A DNA stretch of 64,000 nucleotides from Bog-473 sp963783245 (GCA_963783245.1 CAWAMS010000002.1:434001-498000); one strand, 5' to 3'. Counted from the first letter of the stretch, positions 27,242 to 36,066 are shown. Notes: generated by a model from the sequence alone, not told the origin. Translations and numbers: made by a program.

Positions 27242-27694
27242 TTACATCTCGTAGACGATGAAGGACGTCGGACGGGCCACCTGGTCGTACAGCGAACGCG
27301 CCCTCCCGTTGTACTCCTGCGTGTGCCAGTAGAGGCGTCCGGCACCCCGTTCGGCGGACATCCGCTTGGACTCTTCGAGCAGCCGCCGGCCGAGGTCGGC
27401 CCCACGGGCCGTCGGCGCAACGTAGAGGTCCTCGAGATAGCAGGAGGGTCGCCAGGACCAGGTGCTCGGATGTACCACACAGTGGCTGACTCCGGACCCC
27501 TGACCGTCTTCGCTGACGGCGAGCAGGCCGAACATGTCGTTCGCCCCCCTCGTCAGCCGGTCAAAGGTGCTCCGTGTTGTTCCCTCGGAGAGGGGGGATC
27601 GGTAGAAGTCGAGGTAGGCCGCCCAAAGTGGCTGCCATAGTTCCCAGTCGTCTTCTTGGAGCTGGCGAATAACGTGCACACCCCAGCCTCTCAC
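27242..27694 (-). CDS. GNAT family N-acetyltransferase
   Basis: 150 residues. 'CYLEDLYVAPTARGADLGRR' followed by LLEESKRMSAERGA is the acetyl-CoA pyrophosphate-binding loop, and 'LYWHTQEYNGRARSLYDQV' is the typical fourth motif of diamine-acetyltransferase-like enzymes. Start is GTG 27694 or, more likely, GTG 27679 (VHVIRQL). Substrate unknown. It lies 69 bp upstream of the unknown gene on the same strand. Confidence 0.85.
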   Translation of the reverse strand: MRGWGVHVIRQLQEDDWELWQPLWAAYLDFYRSPLSEGTTRSTFDRLTRGANDMFGLLAVSEDGQGSGVSHCVVHPSTWSWRPSCYLEDLYVAPTARGADLGRRLLEESKRMSAERGAGRLYWHTQEYNGRARSLYDQVARPTSFIVYEM

Positions 27695-27801
27695 AGCGTG
27701 CCCGGCGACCGCCCAAATGCCCGTCGGCTCGTGCGCTCGCCTGACCGATCAACACCGGTGTCTGAGTCCTATCATCGCACTGGGTCGAAAGGGGATCGCA
27801 G

Positions 27802-28332
27802 GTGGAGCAGGCTTCGCGTCGGATGTGGTTCAGGGTGACGTTGGTGTTTCTGGGTCTCTTCGGTGCAGCATTCGCCATCTCTGGACTGCTGATCGCCCTC
27901 CCGAAACCGGCAATCGGGGGAACGTGTGGTCCCGGCAAATCCTCCGAATCTGCGATCGTGGCCCTCTTCAATCCAGGCTCGATCGGAGCTGGCGCGGAGC
28001 CCCCGGCCACCAGCGCCACCGACAGAGCGGATTGGATGGCCTTCGTCGGTGAGTGTCAGGCCTCCGCAGACGGAAGGGTGCTCGCCGCAGTTGTGATCTT
28101 CGCCGTTTCCCTTGCCGTCGCACTCGTCGGCACAGCCCTGCTGGTGAGGTATCGCAAGCCCCCGGTGTCGTCTGCTGGCGTCGCCGCGCCCGCTCCTCGC
28201 GTGGGGTCCCCACCCACCGGGGTCCTCGCTACTGCCCCAATGAGAGACGCCGGGGCTCAGTTCGTGGTTCGCCGCCGTCGGCTCTTGCGCCGGCGGCCCT
28301 CGTTCCGTCCATCGAACTTCTCGCGCACCTGA
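27802..28332 (+). CDS. small two-helix membrane protein
   Basis: 176 residues from GTG 27802 with AAAGGGG upstream and a TATCAT box at about 27769. Two membrane helices (about 10-32 and 92-114) flank an exported loop of 60 residues with two Cys (about 42 and 85) that could form a disulfide. The basic C-terminal tail overlaps the end of the converging ABC1 gene by 76 nt, so the real stop may be earlier if a frameshift is present. Family unknown. Confidence 0.55.
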   Translation: MEQASRRMWFRVTLVFLGLFGAAFAISGLLIALPKPAIGGTCGPGKSSESAIVALFNPGSIGAGAEPPATSATDRADWMAFVGECQASADGRVLAAVVIFAVSLAVALVGTALLVRYRKPPVSSAGVAAPAPRVGSPPTGVLATAPMRDAGAQFVVRRRRLLRRRPSFRPSNFSRT

Positions 28333-29876
28333 GCCCGTCTCGCCTGGATCTCGCGATAGGTCAGGTGCTCGGTCGCATCGTCAAGCCCGAATCCGGCCTT
28401 GACGCTGCTGAGGTCAGGCTTCCAATCGTCCTGTTGTTGGAGGCCGAGTTGCTGCATGATCCGCTCGCCGTGTTTCTCGGCGAACATCAGGGAGATGGTC
28501 TCGATCTCACCGAAAAGGTCGAGGTCGGGAGCCAAGGTGGCGATGGCGCCGTCCAGGAAGACCAGGTTCTTCACGAACAACATCAGCTCCTTGGGCATCC
28601 GGGCACCAAGCCCGAGCAGTGACTTGATCGACCGCTGGAGCTCCCCGACCAACTCGTCGGCGGTCAGTGTGGTGGGATCGATCGGGGGCCTGTCGAGACC
28701 CAGTTGGGCGATCACGGTGTCGATGTCCGTGTCCGGGGGCAGTGCTCCGAGGTCGCGCAGTGCGGCGACCTGTGTCGGGATGTGCCCGTTGGACGCGCCA
28801 ACGATGAGGGAGAGGAGCGCCAGACGCTTGGATTCGCTGAGCCGTGCGGTGATCCCGAAGTCGAGGAGTGCGATCTTCCCCGAAGGAAGAATGAACAGAT
28901 TCCCTCCGTGCAAGTCGCCATGAAAGACGCCGTACATCATGGCGCCTTCGAGAAACCCGATCATGCCGCTTCTGACGACGGCTTCGGTGTCGATGCCCGC
29001 GGCACGCATGCCGTCGACGTCCGAAAAGTTGAAGCCGTTCAATCGCTCCATGACCAGCATCCGCCGCGTGACGAGCGTGGGATGGGGACGAGGGACCACG
29101 AAGTCGCGTTGACCCAGCTTGGCGAAGGTTGATGCGATGTCGAGCATGTTCTCGGCTTCCAGCCGGAAGTCGAGCTCCTCGACGATGGTCTCGGCGAAGA
29201 GCTCGACGAGGGCCGGGGGATTGGCGAGGGCAGCAATCGGGATCCGGCCCACCAGGTGGGGAGCCAGCCACGACATCACGGCGAGGTCCTGGCGCACCCG
29301 TTGGGCGACCGAGGGGCGCTGCACCTTGACGACGACCTCGGTCCCGTCGAGCAGACGCGCTGCGTGGACCTGGGCTATCGACGCCGCGGCGAGCGGATCA
29401 TGGTCGATGGACGAGAACACTTCAGAGAGGGGCCGGCCAAGCTCTTCGACGAGGACTCTTTCGACCACTGGCCAAGGTTCTGGCCGGACCCGGTCCCGGC
29501 ACCACTTGAACTCCGCCACGAGCTCAGCGGGGAAGATGCCGTCACCCGAAGCGACAATTTGACCGAGCTTGATGTAGGTGGGACCCAGCTGCTCTGCGGC
29601 CAGGCGCAGTCGACGGGAGATCCCCGCAATCTTCTCCGAGCCCCCGCGCCGCCGTTCGGTGACGTACCACAGAGCCAGTGCACCACCGAGGTGGCGAACC
29701 GTCGTGCCCACTCGGGCTCCCGGTGGCAATTTCCGGGGCCGGATCAGTTCGGGCAGTGCGGCCTGCAGCTCGGCGCGGACCCGGGTCAGGCCCGGTTTCC
29801 AGGCCAGATTCCCGGGGTCGAGAACCCAGGGGCCCTCATCGGTGAAAACGCCGAACTCAGTATCGGCGGAGACCAC
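28257..29876 (-). CDS. ABC1 (UbiB/AarF) family atypical protein kinase
   Basis: 539 residues, normal length. The family hallmark YIKLGQ with 'PAELVAEF', the Ala-rich nucleotide loop 'AAASIAQVHAA', the 'VVVKVQRP' Lys, 'EELDFRLEAENM', the catalytic 'GVFHGDLHGGNLF' and 'LLDFGITARL' are all present. ABC1 proteins are atypical ATPases linked to isoprenoid-lipid or quinone metabolism. UbiB has C-terminal membrane helices; here the tail is hydrophilic and basic, so it may be peripheral. GTG start, probably leaderless. Confidence 0.93.
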   Translation of the reverse strand: MVSADTEFGVFTDEGPWVLDPGNLAWKPGLTRVRAELQAALPELIRPRKLPPGARVGTTVRHLGGALALWYVTERRRGGSEKIAGISRRLRLAAEQLGPTYIKLGQIVASGDGIFPAELVAEFKWCRDRVRPEPWPVVERVLVEELGRPLSEVFSSIDHDPLAAASIAQVHAARLLDGTEVVVKVQRPSVAQRVRQDLAVMSWLAPHLVGRIPIAALANPPALVELFAETIVEELDFRLEAENMLDIASTFAKLGQRDFVVPRPHPTLVTRRMLVMERLNGFNFSDVDGMRAAGIDTEAVVRSGMIGFLEGAMMYGVFHGDLHGGNLFILPSGKIALLDFGITARLSESKRLALLSLIVGASNGHIPTQVAALRDLGALPPDTDIDTVIAQLGLDRPPIDPTTLTADELVGELQRSIKSLLGLGARMPKELMLFVKNLVFLDGAIATLAPDLDLFGEIETISLMFAEKHGERIMQQLGLQQQDDWKPDLSSVKAGFGLDDATEHLTYREIQARRAQVREKFDGRNEGRRRKSRRRRTTN

Positions 29877-29882
29877 ACATGG

Positions 29883-29888
29883 AGTGTA
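29883..29888 (-). promoter_or_regulatory. -10 box of a likely leaderless promoter (ABC1 kinase gene)
   Basis: TACACT read on the minus strand, 6 nt before GTG 29876. No ribosome-binding site. It lies inside the 29-bp gap behind the response-regulator gene. Confidence 0.5.
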
Positions 29889-29905
29889 CCGACCGATTGG
29901 TTCGG

Positions 29906-30583
29906 CTACGACGGCCGCACAAGGCCGGTCTGGAAGGCGAACACGACCGCCTGGACGCGATTGCGGAGTCCCAGCTTTGCCAAAACCCTGCCCACGTGCG
30001 ACTTCACGGTTGCCTCCGAGACGAAGAGGCGCTCGCCGATTTCCACGTTCGAGAGCCCTTCAGCCACCGCGACGAGCACTTCACGCTCTCGACCGGTCAG
30101 CCCGCTGAGCACAGCCGGGACAGCAGCGTCACCCTGTGCGCCGCCCGAGAGATCAGGTAGTTGATCGGCGTACTCCTCGAGCAATCGCTTGGTGATGCGC
30201 GGGGACACGACCGCGTCCCCGCGAGCGACCGTGCGGATGGCCTGAGTGAGTTCTTGCGGTGGGACGTCTTTGAGGAGGAATCCACTCGCCCCGGCCCGCA
30301 GCGCGCCGAAGGCGTACTCGTCCAGGTCGAACGTGGTCAGGATCAGCACGTGACTCAAGGAACCTGAGGCGGTGATGGCCAGGGTGGCACCGATGCCATC
30401 GAGCGTGGGCATGCGGACGTCCATGAGGACGACATCGGGCTCGTAGAGCTCCACGAGTCGGAGTGCCGCCTCACCGTCCGCCGCCTCGCCGATGACCGAA
30501 ATGTCGTCCTCGGCCTCGAGGATCATCCGGAATCCCTTGCGTAAGAGAGCTTGATCATCGGCCAGGACGACGCGAACCGTCAT
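29906..30583 (-). CDS. LuxR/NarL-type response regulator
   Basis: 225 residues. Receiver domain 1-120 with phospho-acceptor Asp55 in VVLMDVRMP, the conserved 'LTTFDLDEYAFGALRAGASG' and Lys in FLLKD. C-terminal LuxR helix-turn-helix (about 158-215): 'LTGREREVLVAVAEGLSNVE' then 'VSEATVKSHVGRVLAKLGL'. Its ATG overlaps the histidine-kinase stop by ATGA, so the pair is a classical two-component operon. Targets unknown. Confidence 0.95.
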   Translation of the reverse strand: MTVRVVLADDQALLRKGFRMILEAEDDISVIGEAADGEAALRLVELYEPDVVLMDVRMPTLDGIGATLAITASGSLSHVLILTTFDLDEYAFGALRAGASGFLLKDVPPQELTQAIRTVARGDAVVSPRITKRLLEEYADQLPDLSGGAQGDAAVPAVLSGLTGREREVLVAVAEGLSNVEIGERLFVSEATVKSHVGRVLAKLGLRNRVQAVVFAFQTGLVRPS

Positions 30584-31859
30584 GCGGTGAGAGGTGCCTT
30601 GCAGGTGCGCAGCGTCGCCACCACCTGCCAACCGCCTTCATCTGCGGGGCCCGCGATCAACGTTCCCTCGAAAGCTGCCGCCCTCTCCCTCATGCCGAGG
30701 ACACCGTGTCCTCCGCCCTGGCGCGCCGGATACCAGCGACGGCGTGCCGCTTGAGAGCGCGGCCACGGACGGCTGTCCGTCGTCGACGATGCGCACGGTC
30801 ACGTCCGGATCATCGAAAGACAGCGAGATATGCACCGAGTGCGCAGACCCGGCGTGCTTCAGCGCGTTGGTCAGAGCCTCCTGCACGATCCGATAGATGG
30901 TGAGTTCGGCCGCTCCGGAAAGGGCGAACGGTTCGCCGACGGTCTCGAGGCTCACCACGAGGCCCGTGGACCGGACCCGTTCGGCCAGGGCGGCGAGTTC
31001 GCCCAGACCCGGCTGTGGTGCCAACGCGTCAGTGCCCAGGGCACGGTCCTGATCCGTGATGGGTCTTGGGGTAGTCCGCCCCGTCACGGAGGAGGCCGAG
31101 GAGTCGGCGCATGTCCTGCAGCGCCTGGCGGCCCGCACCCGACACTTCAGTGATTGCCTCCGTTGCTCGCTGTGGATCGGTTCGTTGTGCGATAGCGGCC
31201 GCATCGGCCAATGTCACCATGACCTGGATGTTGTGCGAGACGACATCGTGCATCTCTCTCGCAATGCGTGCTCTCTCGGCTGCGGCGGCCAGGAAACTCT
31301 GCTGATCCCGCTCGAACTCGAGGCGCTGGGCTCGTTCAACCAGCCAGCCCATCTGCTGGCGCAACGTGCGTACGACAACGCCGGCGAGGAGTGCCGCGGC
31401 AGCCATGCCGGTGAGGAAGACCAGCGACTTGAAATAGTTGCCGACGGGCGTCCAGCGCTCGGTGGCCATGATCACACCGATTTCGACGATGAGGGCTGCC
31501 ACAACGACCGCCAGCCAATCGCATTCGGTCGCCACGGTGAAGAGGGCAACCAAAAGTGCGGCGTCGGCCACGAAGTGGTCCGCTGTCAGCCACTGCACCA
31601 GTGCGACGAGAGCCACCACCATGAAGACGGGGAAAGGGGCTCGGCGGCGGAACACCAATGGAAGGGTGAGCCCGGCGACGAGCCAAAGCTCGTTGCGGGG
31701 AACTTTGTCGAACACGAACCACCCGGTGCACAGCACGAAAAGCCCGAGGGCCACCGTGGCGTCCACCGCAATGGCAAAGCGTCTATCCCAGCCGCGCAGG
31801 GTCTCCCAGATCCGCCACGTGCTACCGACAGGGGAGACGTCCTCTTCGAAATCCGACAT
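30580..31859 (-). CDS. sensor histidine kinase, HisKA_3 type (two frameshifts)
   Basis: From ATG 31859: five or six membrane helices (about 25-180), then the dimerisation motif 'RARIAREMHDVVSHNIQVMV' with phospho-accepting His, and 'RQALQDMRRLLGLLRDG'. The frame breaks near 31070, and the middle ('GLGELAALAERVRSTGL', 'LTIYRIVQEALTNALKHAG') lies in a second frame. It breaks again near 30740, with the G-box tail (GGGHGVLGMRERAAAFEG) in a third frame ending at TGA 30580. Restored, it is a complete NarX/DesK-class kinase of about 425 residues partnered with the overlapping regulator. Signal unknown. Confidence 0.82.
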
Positions 31860-32103
31860 CGCGCCCTGGCCGGTCCGTCCCTGGTATGTGCCGTCGACAG
31901 CTGGGAACATCAGGTCTTTCCTCACTTCACGCGCCGACCACAATCGTACCGGCTGTGGCAGGTTTCCTCCTCTCTCCTGGTGGGCACGGAACATCGCTGT
32001 CCTGTTTATGCCCTTTCGGGGCCCCTCTCATCATCCGCAAGGATGAACCGCCTCCGATGGATTCATCCCATTCGTTCTGGTGCACGTGGCCCGACCGAAG
32101 GGC

Positions 32104-32727
32104 TCAACGACCCATACCGCGGAGGACGAAGTCGCAGATCTCGTCGCTCGTTCGCCCGACGGGAGCCGGGTCGGGTTCACCGGCACGGACCGAGAGTGCC
32201 CCGTAGATCTGCTGACCGATGAGCACCACCGCCCTTTCCCGGTCCAGATCCGGACGAAAGACGCCGGTCTCGATGCCGGCCGAGACGATGTCATCGAGGA
32301 AGCGCATCATGTCCAGCCCGATCATCATGAGCGCACCGCCGACCGCAGCGGATCCCGCTACCAGTGCGCTGGCCTGTGTGGCCATGGCCAACCGGAAAAA
32401 GGTGGGACCTTCATCGATCCGTTCCAAGAGGCCCCCGATGACCGAGCGGAGTCGCTCGAGCGGGGGAGCAGCGTCCTCTGACATCTCGACGACGGTGTCC
32501 TTGAGTTTGTCGTACAGGGATTGCACGCAGGCGCGTAGAAGATCGTCGCGATTGGTGAAGTAGACATAGATCGTCGACCGGGCGACCCCAGCGGCAAGCG
32601 CGATTTCGTCCATCGGGACATTTGTCGTCCCTCGCTCGCCGAAGAGCCGGCGTGCCGTCTCGATGATCTGGTCCCGCCGAAAGTCCCGGATCATCCCCTC
32701 CACTGCGTCCGGCGATGTTCTCGCCAT
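32104..32727 (-). CDS. TetR family transcriptional regulator
   Basis: 207 residues. The N-terminal helix-turn-helix (about 16-62) reads 'RRDQIIETARRLFGERG' and 'IALAAGVARSTIYVYFTNRD'. The C-terminal ligand domain is hydrophobic, suiting a lipophilic effector. It lies 26 bp downstream of a P450 gene on the same strand, and a palindrome suited to TetR binding sits just before the P450 start, so it probably represses the P450-tetR operon. Confidence 0.92.
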   Translation of the reverse strand: MARTSPDAVEGMIRDFRRDQIIETARRLFGERGTTNVPMDEIALAAGVARSTIYVYFTNRDDLLRACVQSLYDKLKDTVVEMSEDAAPPLERLRSVIGGLLERIDEGPTFFRLAMATQASALVAGSAAVGGALMMIGLDMMRFLDDIVSAGIETGVFRPDLDRERAVVLIGQQIYGALSVRAGEPDPAPVGRTSDEICDFVLRGMGR

Positions 32728-32753
32728 CCCTTGTCCCTCTCCGTGCTGGCGGA

Positions 32754-33992
32754 TCAGAGGCCGAGCGGAGGCGAAGGCGTGAAGGCCACCGGGAGGTGTT
32801 TCACACCGTTGATGAACTGCGACTGCAACCGCTGCGCATCACCGGCCTGATGCATGTCGGGAAGTCGGTCGAGGAGGTGCTCGAACATGACCCGGATCTC
32901 CATGCGTGCCAGGTTGGCGCCGAGGCAGAAGTGCGGTCCCCCGCCTCCGAACGCGATGTGCGGATTCGGGTCTCTCCCGACGTCGAAGATCCCCGGATTC
33001 TCGAAAACGTCCTCGTCCCGATTTGCCGACGAGTGGTAAAAGACGACTTTGTCGCCTTGTCGTATCAGCGTGCCGCTGAGCTCTGCATCGCACATGGCGG
33101 TCCGGCGAAAGTTCATCACCGGCGTGACGAAGCGCAACATCTCCTCGACGGCTTGGGGCAGCAAGGAGCGGTCGTCGCAAAGTCGCTTCCACTGGTCAGG
33201 GTGCTCGAAGAAGGCCTGCATCGCTCCCGCCGTCAGATTCCGAGTGGTCTCGTTGCCGGCAACCGTCAGCAAGAGGAAGAAGAGCTCCAGCTCCATGGGG
33301 CTGAGATGCTCCCCGTCCACTTCGACGGCGGTGAGCACGCTCATGAGGTCGTCACGCGGGTCGATCCGCTTCCTGGCGTAGAGCTCGGAGGCGTAGGCGT
33401 AGAGTTCCATGGCGGCGTTCATCGCCATGTCGGCCTGCAGCTGGTATTCGGGATCTTCGCTCCCCACCATCCGATTCGACCAATCGAACATTTTCTGGCG
33501 ATCGTCCGGCGGCACGCCGAGGAGCTCGGCAATGACCTGCAGGGGCAACTCGGCGGCAAGGTCAGTCACGAAGTCGGCGTGACCGGCGGCGCTCACCCGG
33601 TCGATGATCGCGTCGGTTGACCGGTGCACGCTCACTTCGAGGTCGCGCACCATGCGTGGTGTGAAACCCTTGTTGACGAGTCGGCGATAGCGAGTATGCA
33701 GGGGCGGATCCATGTTGAGCATCATCAGGCCCTGTTGTGCGATCTCGTCCTCGCCCAGTTCGAACGGCATCGTCCCCCTGGCGGCGGAACTGAAACGATC
33801 GACTTCCCGATTCACGGTGACGCAGTCGTGATACTTGGTCACCGCCCAATATCCGGGACCGCCCGGTTCTTCTTGCCAGTGCACGGGGTCATGGAGGCGC
33901 AGATACGCCAACCAGGCGTGCGGGACTTCGTCGACGAACGATCGGGAATCCGACAGATCCACGGGCGTGACGTCAGGCGGGCTCTGGCTCAT
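32754..33992 (-). CDS. cytochrome P450 (CYP124/125/142-like)
   Basis: 412 residues from ATG 33992, preferred over a TTG at 34001 because AGGAG stands upstream. I-helix AGNETTRN (with Asn instead of His), K-helix 'EEMLRFVTPVMNFRRTA', and heme loop FGGGGPHFCLGANLARMEI. The AGNETTRN form and the 'NFRRTA' segment are shared with actinobacterial P450s acting on sterol side chains and terpenoid lipids; that substrate class is inference. A TetR gene follows and a likely operator precedes it. Confidence 0.95.
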   Translation of the reverse strand: MSQSPPDVTPVDLSDSRSFVDEVPHAWLAYLRLHDPVHWQEEPGGPGYWAVTKYHDCVTVNREVDRFSSAARGTMPFELGEDEIAQQGLMMLNMDPPLHTRYRRLVNKGFTPRMVRDLEVSVHRSTDAIIDRVSAAGHADFVTDLAAELPLQVIAELLGVPPDDRQKMFDWSNRMVGSEDPEYQLQADMAMNAAMELYAYASELYARKRIDPRDDLMSVLTAVEVDGEHLSPMELELFFLLLTVAGNETTRNLTAGAMQAFFEHPDQWKRLCDDRSLLPQAVEEMLRFVTPVMNFRRTAMCDAELSGTLIRQGDKVVFYHSSANRDEDVFENPGIFDVGRDPNPHIAFGGGGPHFCLGANLARMEIRVMFEHLLDRLPDMHQAGDAQRLQSQFINGVKHLPVAFTPSPPLGL

Positions 33993-34010
33993 TCCCGTCA
34001 ACTCCTTCGA

Positions 34011-34027
34011 TCGGACACACTGTCTGA
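34011..34027 (-). promoter_or_regulatory. candidate TetR operator
   Basis: TCGGACACACTGTCTGA (plus-strand reading), an imperfect palindrome with six of seven arm positions paired around CAC. It lies 18 bp upstream of the P450 start, where a bound repressor would block the promoter. Confidence 0.5.
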
Positions 34028-34077
34028 TTCAGAAGGATGCTATGTCCTCCGCTCGAGGATGCATGGCGTGGCGCAGA

Positions 34078-34392
34078 TCACACAGATGTATCGCCGGAAG
34101 CCGGCGGCACGATGGCGACCGACTTCGAGGGATCGTCGGGATCCAATATCACCCGGAGCCGGTTCTCGCTGTCCGGGGGATCGCCCGGAGCCTCGGCAGT
34201 GATCACCGGCTCGATATTGGTGGGCTGAAAGATGTCCTTGAGACCCAAAGCCACACCGGTCGCGACGGCACCGATAGCGGAACGGCGCCGCCACGAGTCG
34301 AACCGCCTGGTTCGCGGCTCTTCGCTGGGTGGTTCGTCAGGACGCCCGTTCGTTTCGATCTCCCCATGATCGCAGCATCTCCGGTGCGGCAC
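34078..34392 (-). CDS. small anchored or exported protein, unknown family
   Basis: About 104 residues if begun at GTG 34390-34392; the true start is uncertain. A charged N-terminus 'PPSEEPRTRRFDSWRRR' is followed by a short hydrophobic segment (SAIGAVATGVALGL) and an acidic tail, 'VITAEAPGDPPDSENRLRVI' and LDPDDPSKSVAIV. The tail is orderly and Pro/Asp rich, which suggests selection rather than chance. It could be a membrane-associated helper. It lies upstream of the P450 with the operator between them. Confidence 0.5.
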   Translation of the reverse strand: MPHRRCCDHGEIETNGRPDEPPSEEPRTRRFDSWRRRSAIGAVATGVALGLKDIFQPTNIEPVITAEAPGDPPDSENRLRVILDPDDPSKSVAIVPPASGDTSV

Positions 34393-34441
34393 TTTCAGCC
34401 CTTTGGTTGCAATGGCGGTGGGCGAGGGGAATCCCGGATCG

Positions 34442-34681
34442 TTAGCGGTCCCGGGGGGCAGCATTCGCCAAATGCCAAAGAGAGCAAAAGTCGCACTGAT
34501 AAACGTGCAATACGGTCCCCGATTCGATCTGTCGGACGTTTGCCGCACGCAGTGCGTCTTGCCGGGAGCGAAAAACGGCCTTTGGTGCCCCATCCGCCCG
34601 CCAGTGCGAACCAAGCGACAATGGTCGAACCTGACGGAGCTTCCGTCCGGTATCTCTCGTCCCGTTCTTCCGTCGACCCAT
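34442..34681 (-). CDS. small protein with zinc-knuckle-like CxxC-WH motif
   Basis: 79 residues. The C-terminal half has 'AVFRSRQDALRAANVRQIES' then 'VLHVYQCDFCSLWHLANA'. The order basic helix then Y-x-C-x2-C-x2-WHL is that of small bacterial proteins whose Cys pair and His bind zinc. Function unknown. It lies 49 bp upstream of the preceding small gene, same strand. Confidence 0.55.
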   Translation of the reverse strand: MGRRKNGTRDTGRKLRQVRPLSLGSHWRADGAPKAVFRSRQDALRAANVRQIESGTVLHVYQCDFCSLWHLANAAPRDR

Positions 34682-35114
34682 CGGCTCTATTCTGGTCGGA
34701 GATCATTGGCTCCGTGCCGGTGCTGCGTTCTAGGAGGTGCCGGCGGGATGGAGCCTCGCAAAAGTGCCCCGACGCGCCCCGATCCGACGGAGGGGGAAAA
34801 GGGGTCGAATCTGGCGCGCCGGGGCGCTTGAAGCCTACGAGAAGCGCACCCAACTGACGAATGATGCACAGAATCTGCTACCCGGGGTCCTTTCGAGAGA
34901 GGGACGATGATCTGGGCCATCGCCGCCCCGTCGCCCCCGGGGCGCGCATTGCGTGTCCTCCGCACGTCGCACGTGCTTACTAGATGCCATTGTCTAAAAT
35001 GATTGACGGTTCTAGTAGGGCTACTTGCTAGACCACCTGGGCCTATAGCTTAAGGTTTGCACGCATCCTTTCGCGAAATTCGCTTATACCGTTGTCACCT
35101 GTCAGTATGGTTTC
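34682..35114. other. 433-bp gap with lower-GC leader before lsr2
   Basis: The left half is ordinary high-GC sequence with no convincing gene. From about 34975 to 35114 the sequence turns AT-richer, with an inverted repeat AGTAG-GG-CTACT (35014-35025), a TTGACG element (35003-35008) and a TTATAC element (35084-35089). This is probably the control region of lsr2, but the exact promoter is not clear. Confidence 0.5.
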
Positions 35115-35465
35115 ATGGCCAAAACGGTAATAGTCAAACTGACCGACGACATTGACGGGGGAGACGCCGACGAAACCGTGCACTTCTCCTTGGACGGCAA
35201 GTCCTACGAGATCGATGTAAATAGCGAGAACGCGGGTCGAGTGCGGGCGGCGTTTGCACCGTTCATTGCAAAAGGACGGGTGAGTGGTAGTAGTGCGACC
35301 CGTACGCGCACTGCTCGACCAAGCACCGGTTCCAGCGACAAAACCCTGTTTTCCCAGCTGAGCGGCGAGGAAAAGACACGCTTTCGGACGTGGGCCAACA
35401 TGGCCACCGCCCGACGTATCAGTGATAGCCGGGTAAACAGCTGGGTCGCCGCAGGTAAGCCATAG
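35115..35465 (+). CDS. lsr2: Lsr2-family nucleoid-associated protein (xenogeneic silencer)
   Basis: 116 residues. The N-terminal oligomerisation domain is typical: 'TVIVKLTDDIDGGDADETVH' followed by FSLDGKSYEIDV and a helix. A Ser/Thr/Arg linker leads to the C-terminal DNA-binding domain, 'TRFRTWANMATARRISDSRV'. In mycobacterial Lsr2 the minor-groove hook is RGR; here the matching segment is SDSRVN, so the canonical hook is missing and DNA preference may differ. Lsr2 coats AT-rich DNA and silences acquired genes. Its own upstream region is unusually AT-rich, consistent with autoregulation. Confidence 0.9.
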   Translation: MAKTVIVKLTDDIDGGDADETVHFSLDGKSYEIDVNSENAGRVRAAFAPFIAKGRVSGSSATRTRTARPSTGSSDKTLFSQLSGEEKTRFRTWANMATARRISDSRVNSWVAAGKP

Positions 35466-35591
35466 TTTTGTCGACGGGCAAAAGAATGGGACAGGGCGGG
35501 CCGTCGATGCGTTACGGCAGTCCCAAGGACGACCAGGTGAGCGCCTAAACTGGCAGCCGTCTGAGCGTTTCCTCGAGCCGCACGCGGAGCC

Positions 35592-35882
35592 TTAGGCGAA
35601 GGTCAGCTGGCCAAAGGTGTTACACAGGCCCAATGCTTCAATCAGCAAGAAGGCCGAGATGATGGCCACGACGATGGGTGTCCGCCAACGTCGACCCCCA
35701 CGGGCCGTGGCCGGCGCCATGTACCACCCGGGGAGTGCCGCTCCTGCGCAGTGCGCCAGATGGAGACTGAGTGGGATGGCGTCGTCGCTGAGCGGTGCTG
35801 TCGGGTCCGCGGACAAAGCCAAGCGACAGAGCTCGTCGTCGCTCAACGGAAGGTCCGTGCCGACCTCGAGGTCTTGGTCCAT
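35592..35882 (-). CDS. small membrane protein, unknown family
   Basis: 96 residues from ATG 35882 (an in-frame upstream extension to 36008 is possible). Acidic N-terminal two thirds with two short SDDE/SDDA motifs, then a basic stretch and one C-terminal membrane helix (about 70-88: 'TPIVVAIISAFLLIEALGL'). A tail-anchored topology is likely. The N-terminal part 'LPLSDDELCRLALSADPTAP' contains a Cys. No family recognised. Confidence 0.5.
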   Translation of the reverse strand: MDQDLEVGTDLPLSDDELCRLALSADPTAPLSDDAIPLSLHLAHCAGAALPGWYMAPATARGGRRWRTPIVVAIISAFLLIEALGLCNTFGQLTFA

Positions 35883-35971
35883 GATCACAACGAGCTCCTT
35901 CAAGGTAGCGCTGGGACTCAGGGTACAGACCTGCATGCGCCCCCGGGGGTCGGGAGTGCTGCGACGCGACA

Positions 35972-36013
35972 TCAGGTTGCCTGACCTGCGGGAAAACAGG
36001 CCAGGCAACCTGA
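35972..36013 (-). terminator. long stem-loop between htrA and the small membrane gene
   Basis: Arms TCAGGTTGCCTG and CAGGCAACCTGA are perfectly complementary over 12 bp; one mismatch and 4 more pairs (CCTG/CAGG) enclose an 8-nt loop. It lies 54 bp after the htrA stop and 90 bp before the next gene. It lacks a T-run, so it may be a terminator of the actinobacterial kind, an RNA-processing site or a protein-binding dyad. Confidence 0.45.
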
Positions 36014-36066
36014 CGATCCTACTGCGATCGGGTCAGCGCTCCAGGTGGGCCCGAGGCCCGTCCCTT

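Noticed and set aside
34687..34965. Minus-strand frame in the gap before lsr2
   Set aside because: It is Arg/Pro-rich with no motif, no ribosome-binding site and no neighbour support.
35003..35031. TTGACG...TGCTAG as the lsr2 promoter
   Set aside because: The -35 is good, but the -10 match is poor and it would leave an 80-nt leader; a nearer TTATAC element is as likely, so neither is assigned.
35972..36013. Terminal inverted repeat of an insertion sequence
   Set aside because: The arms are only 18 nt apart and no transposase gene is present.
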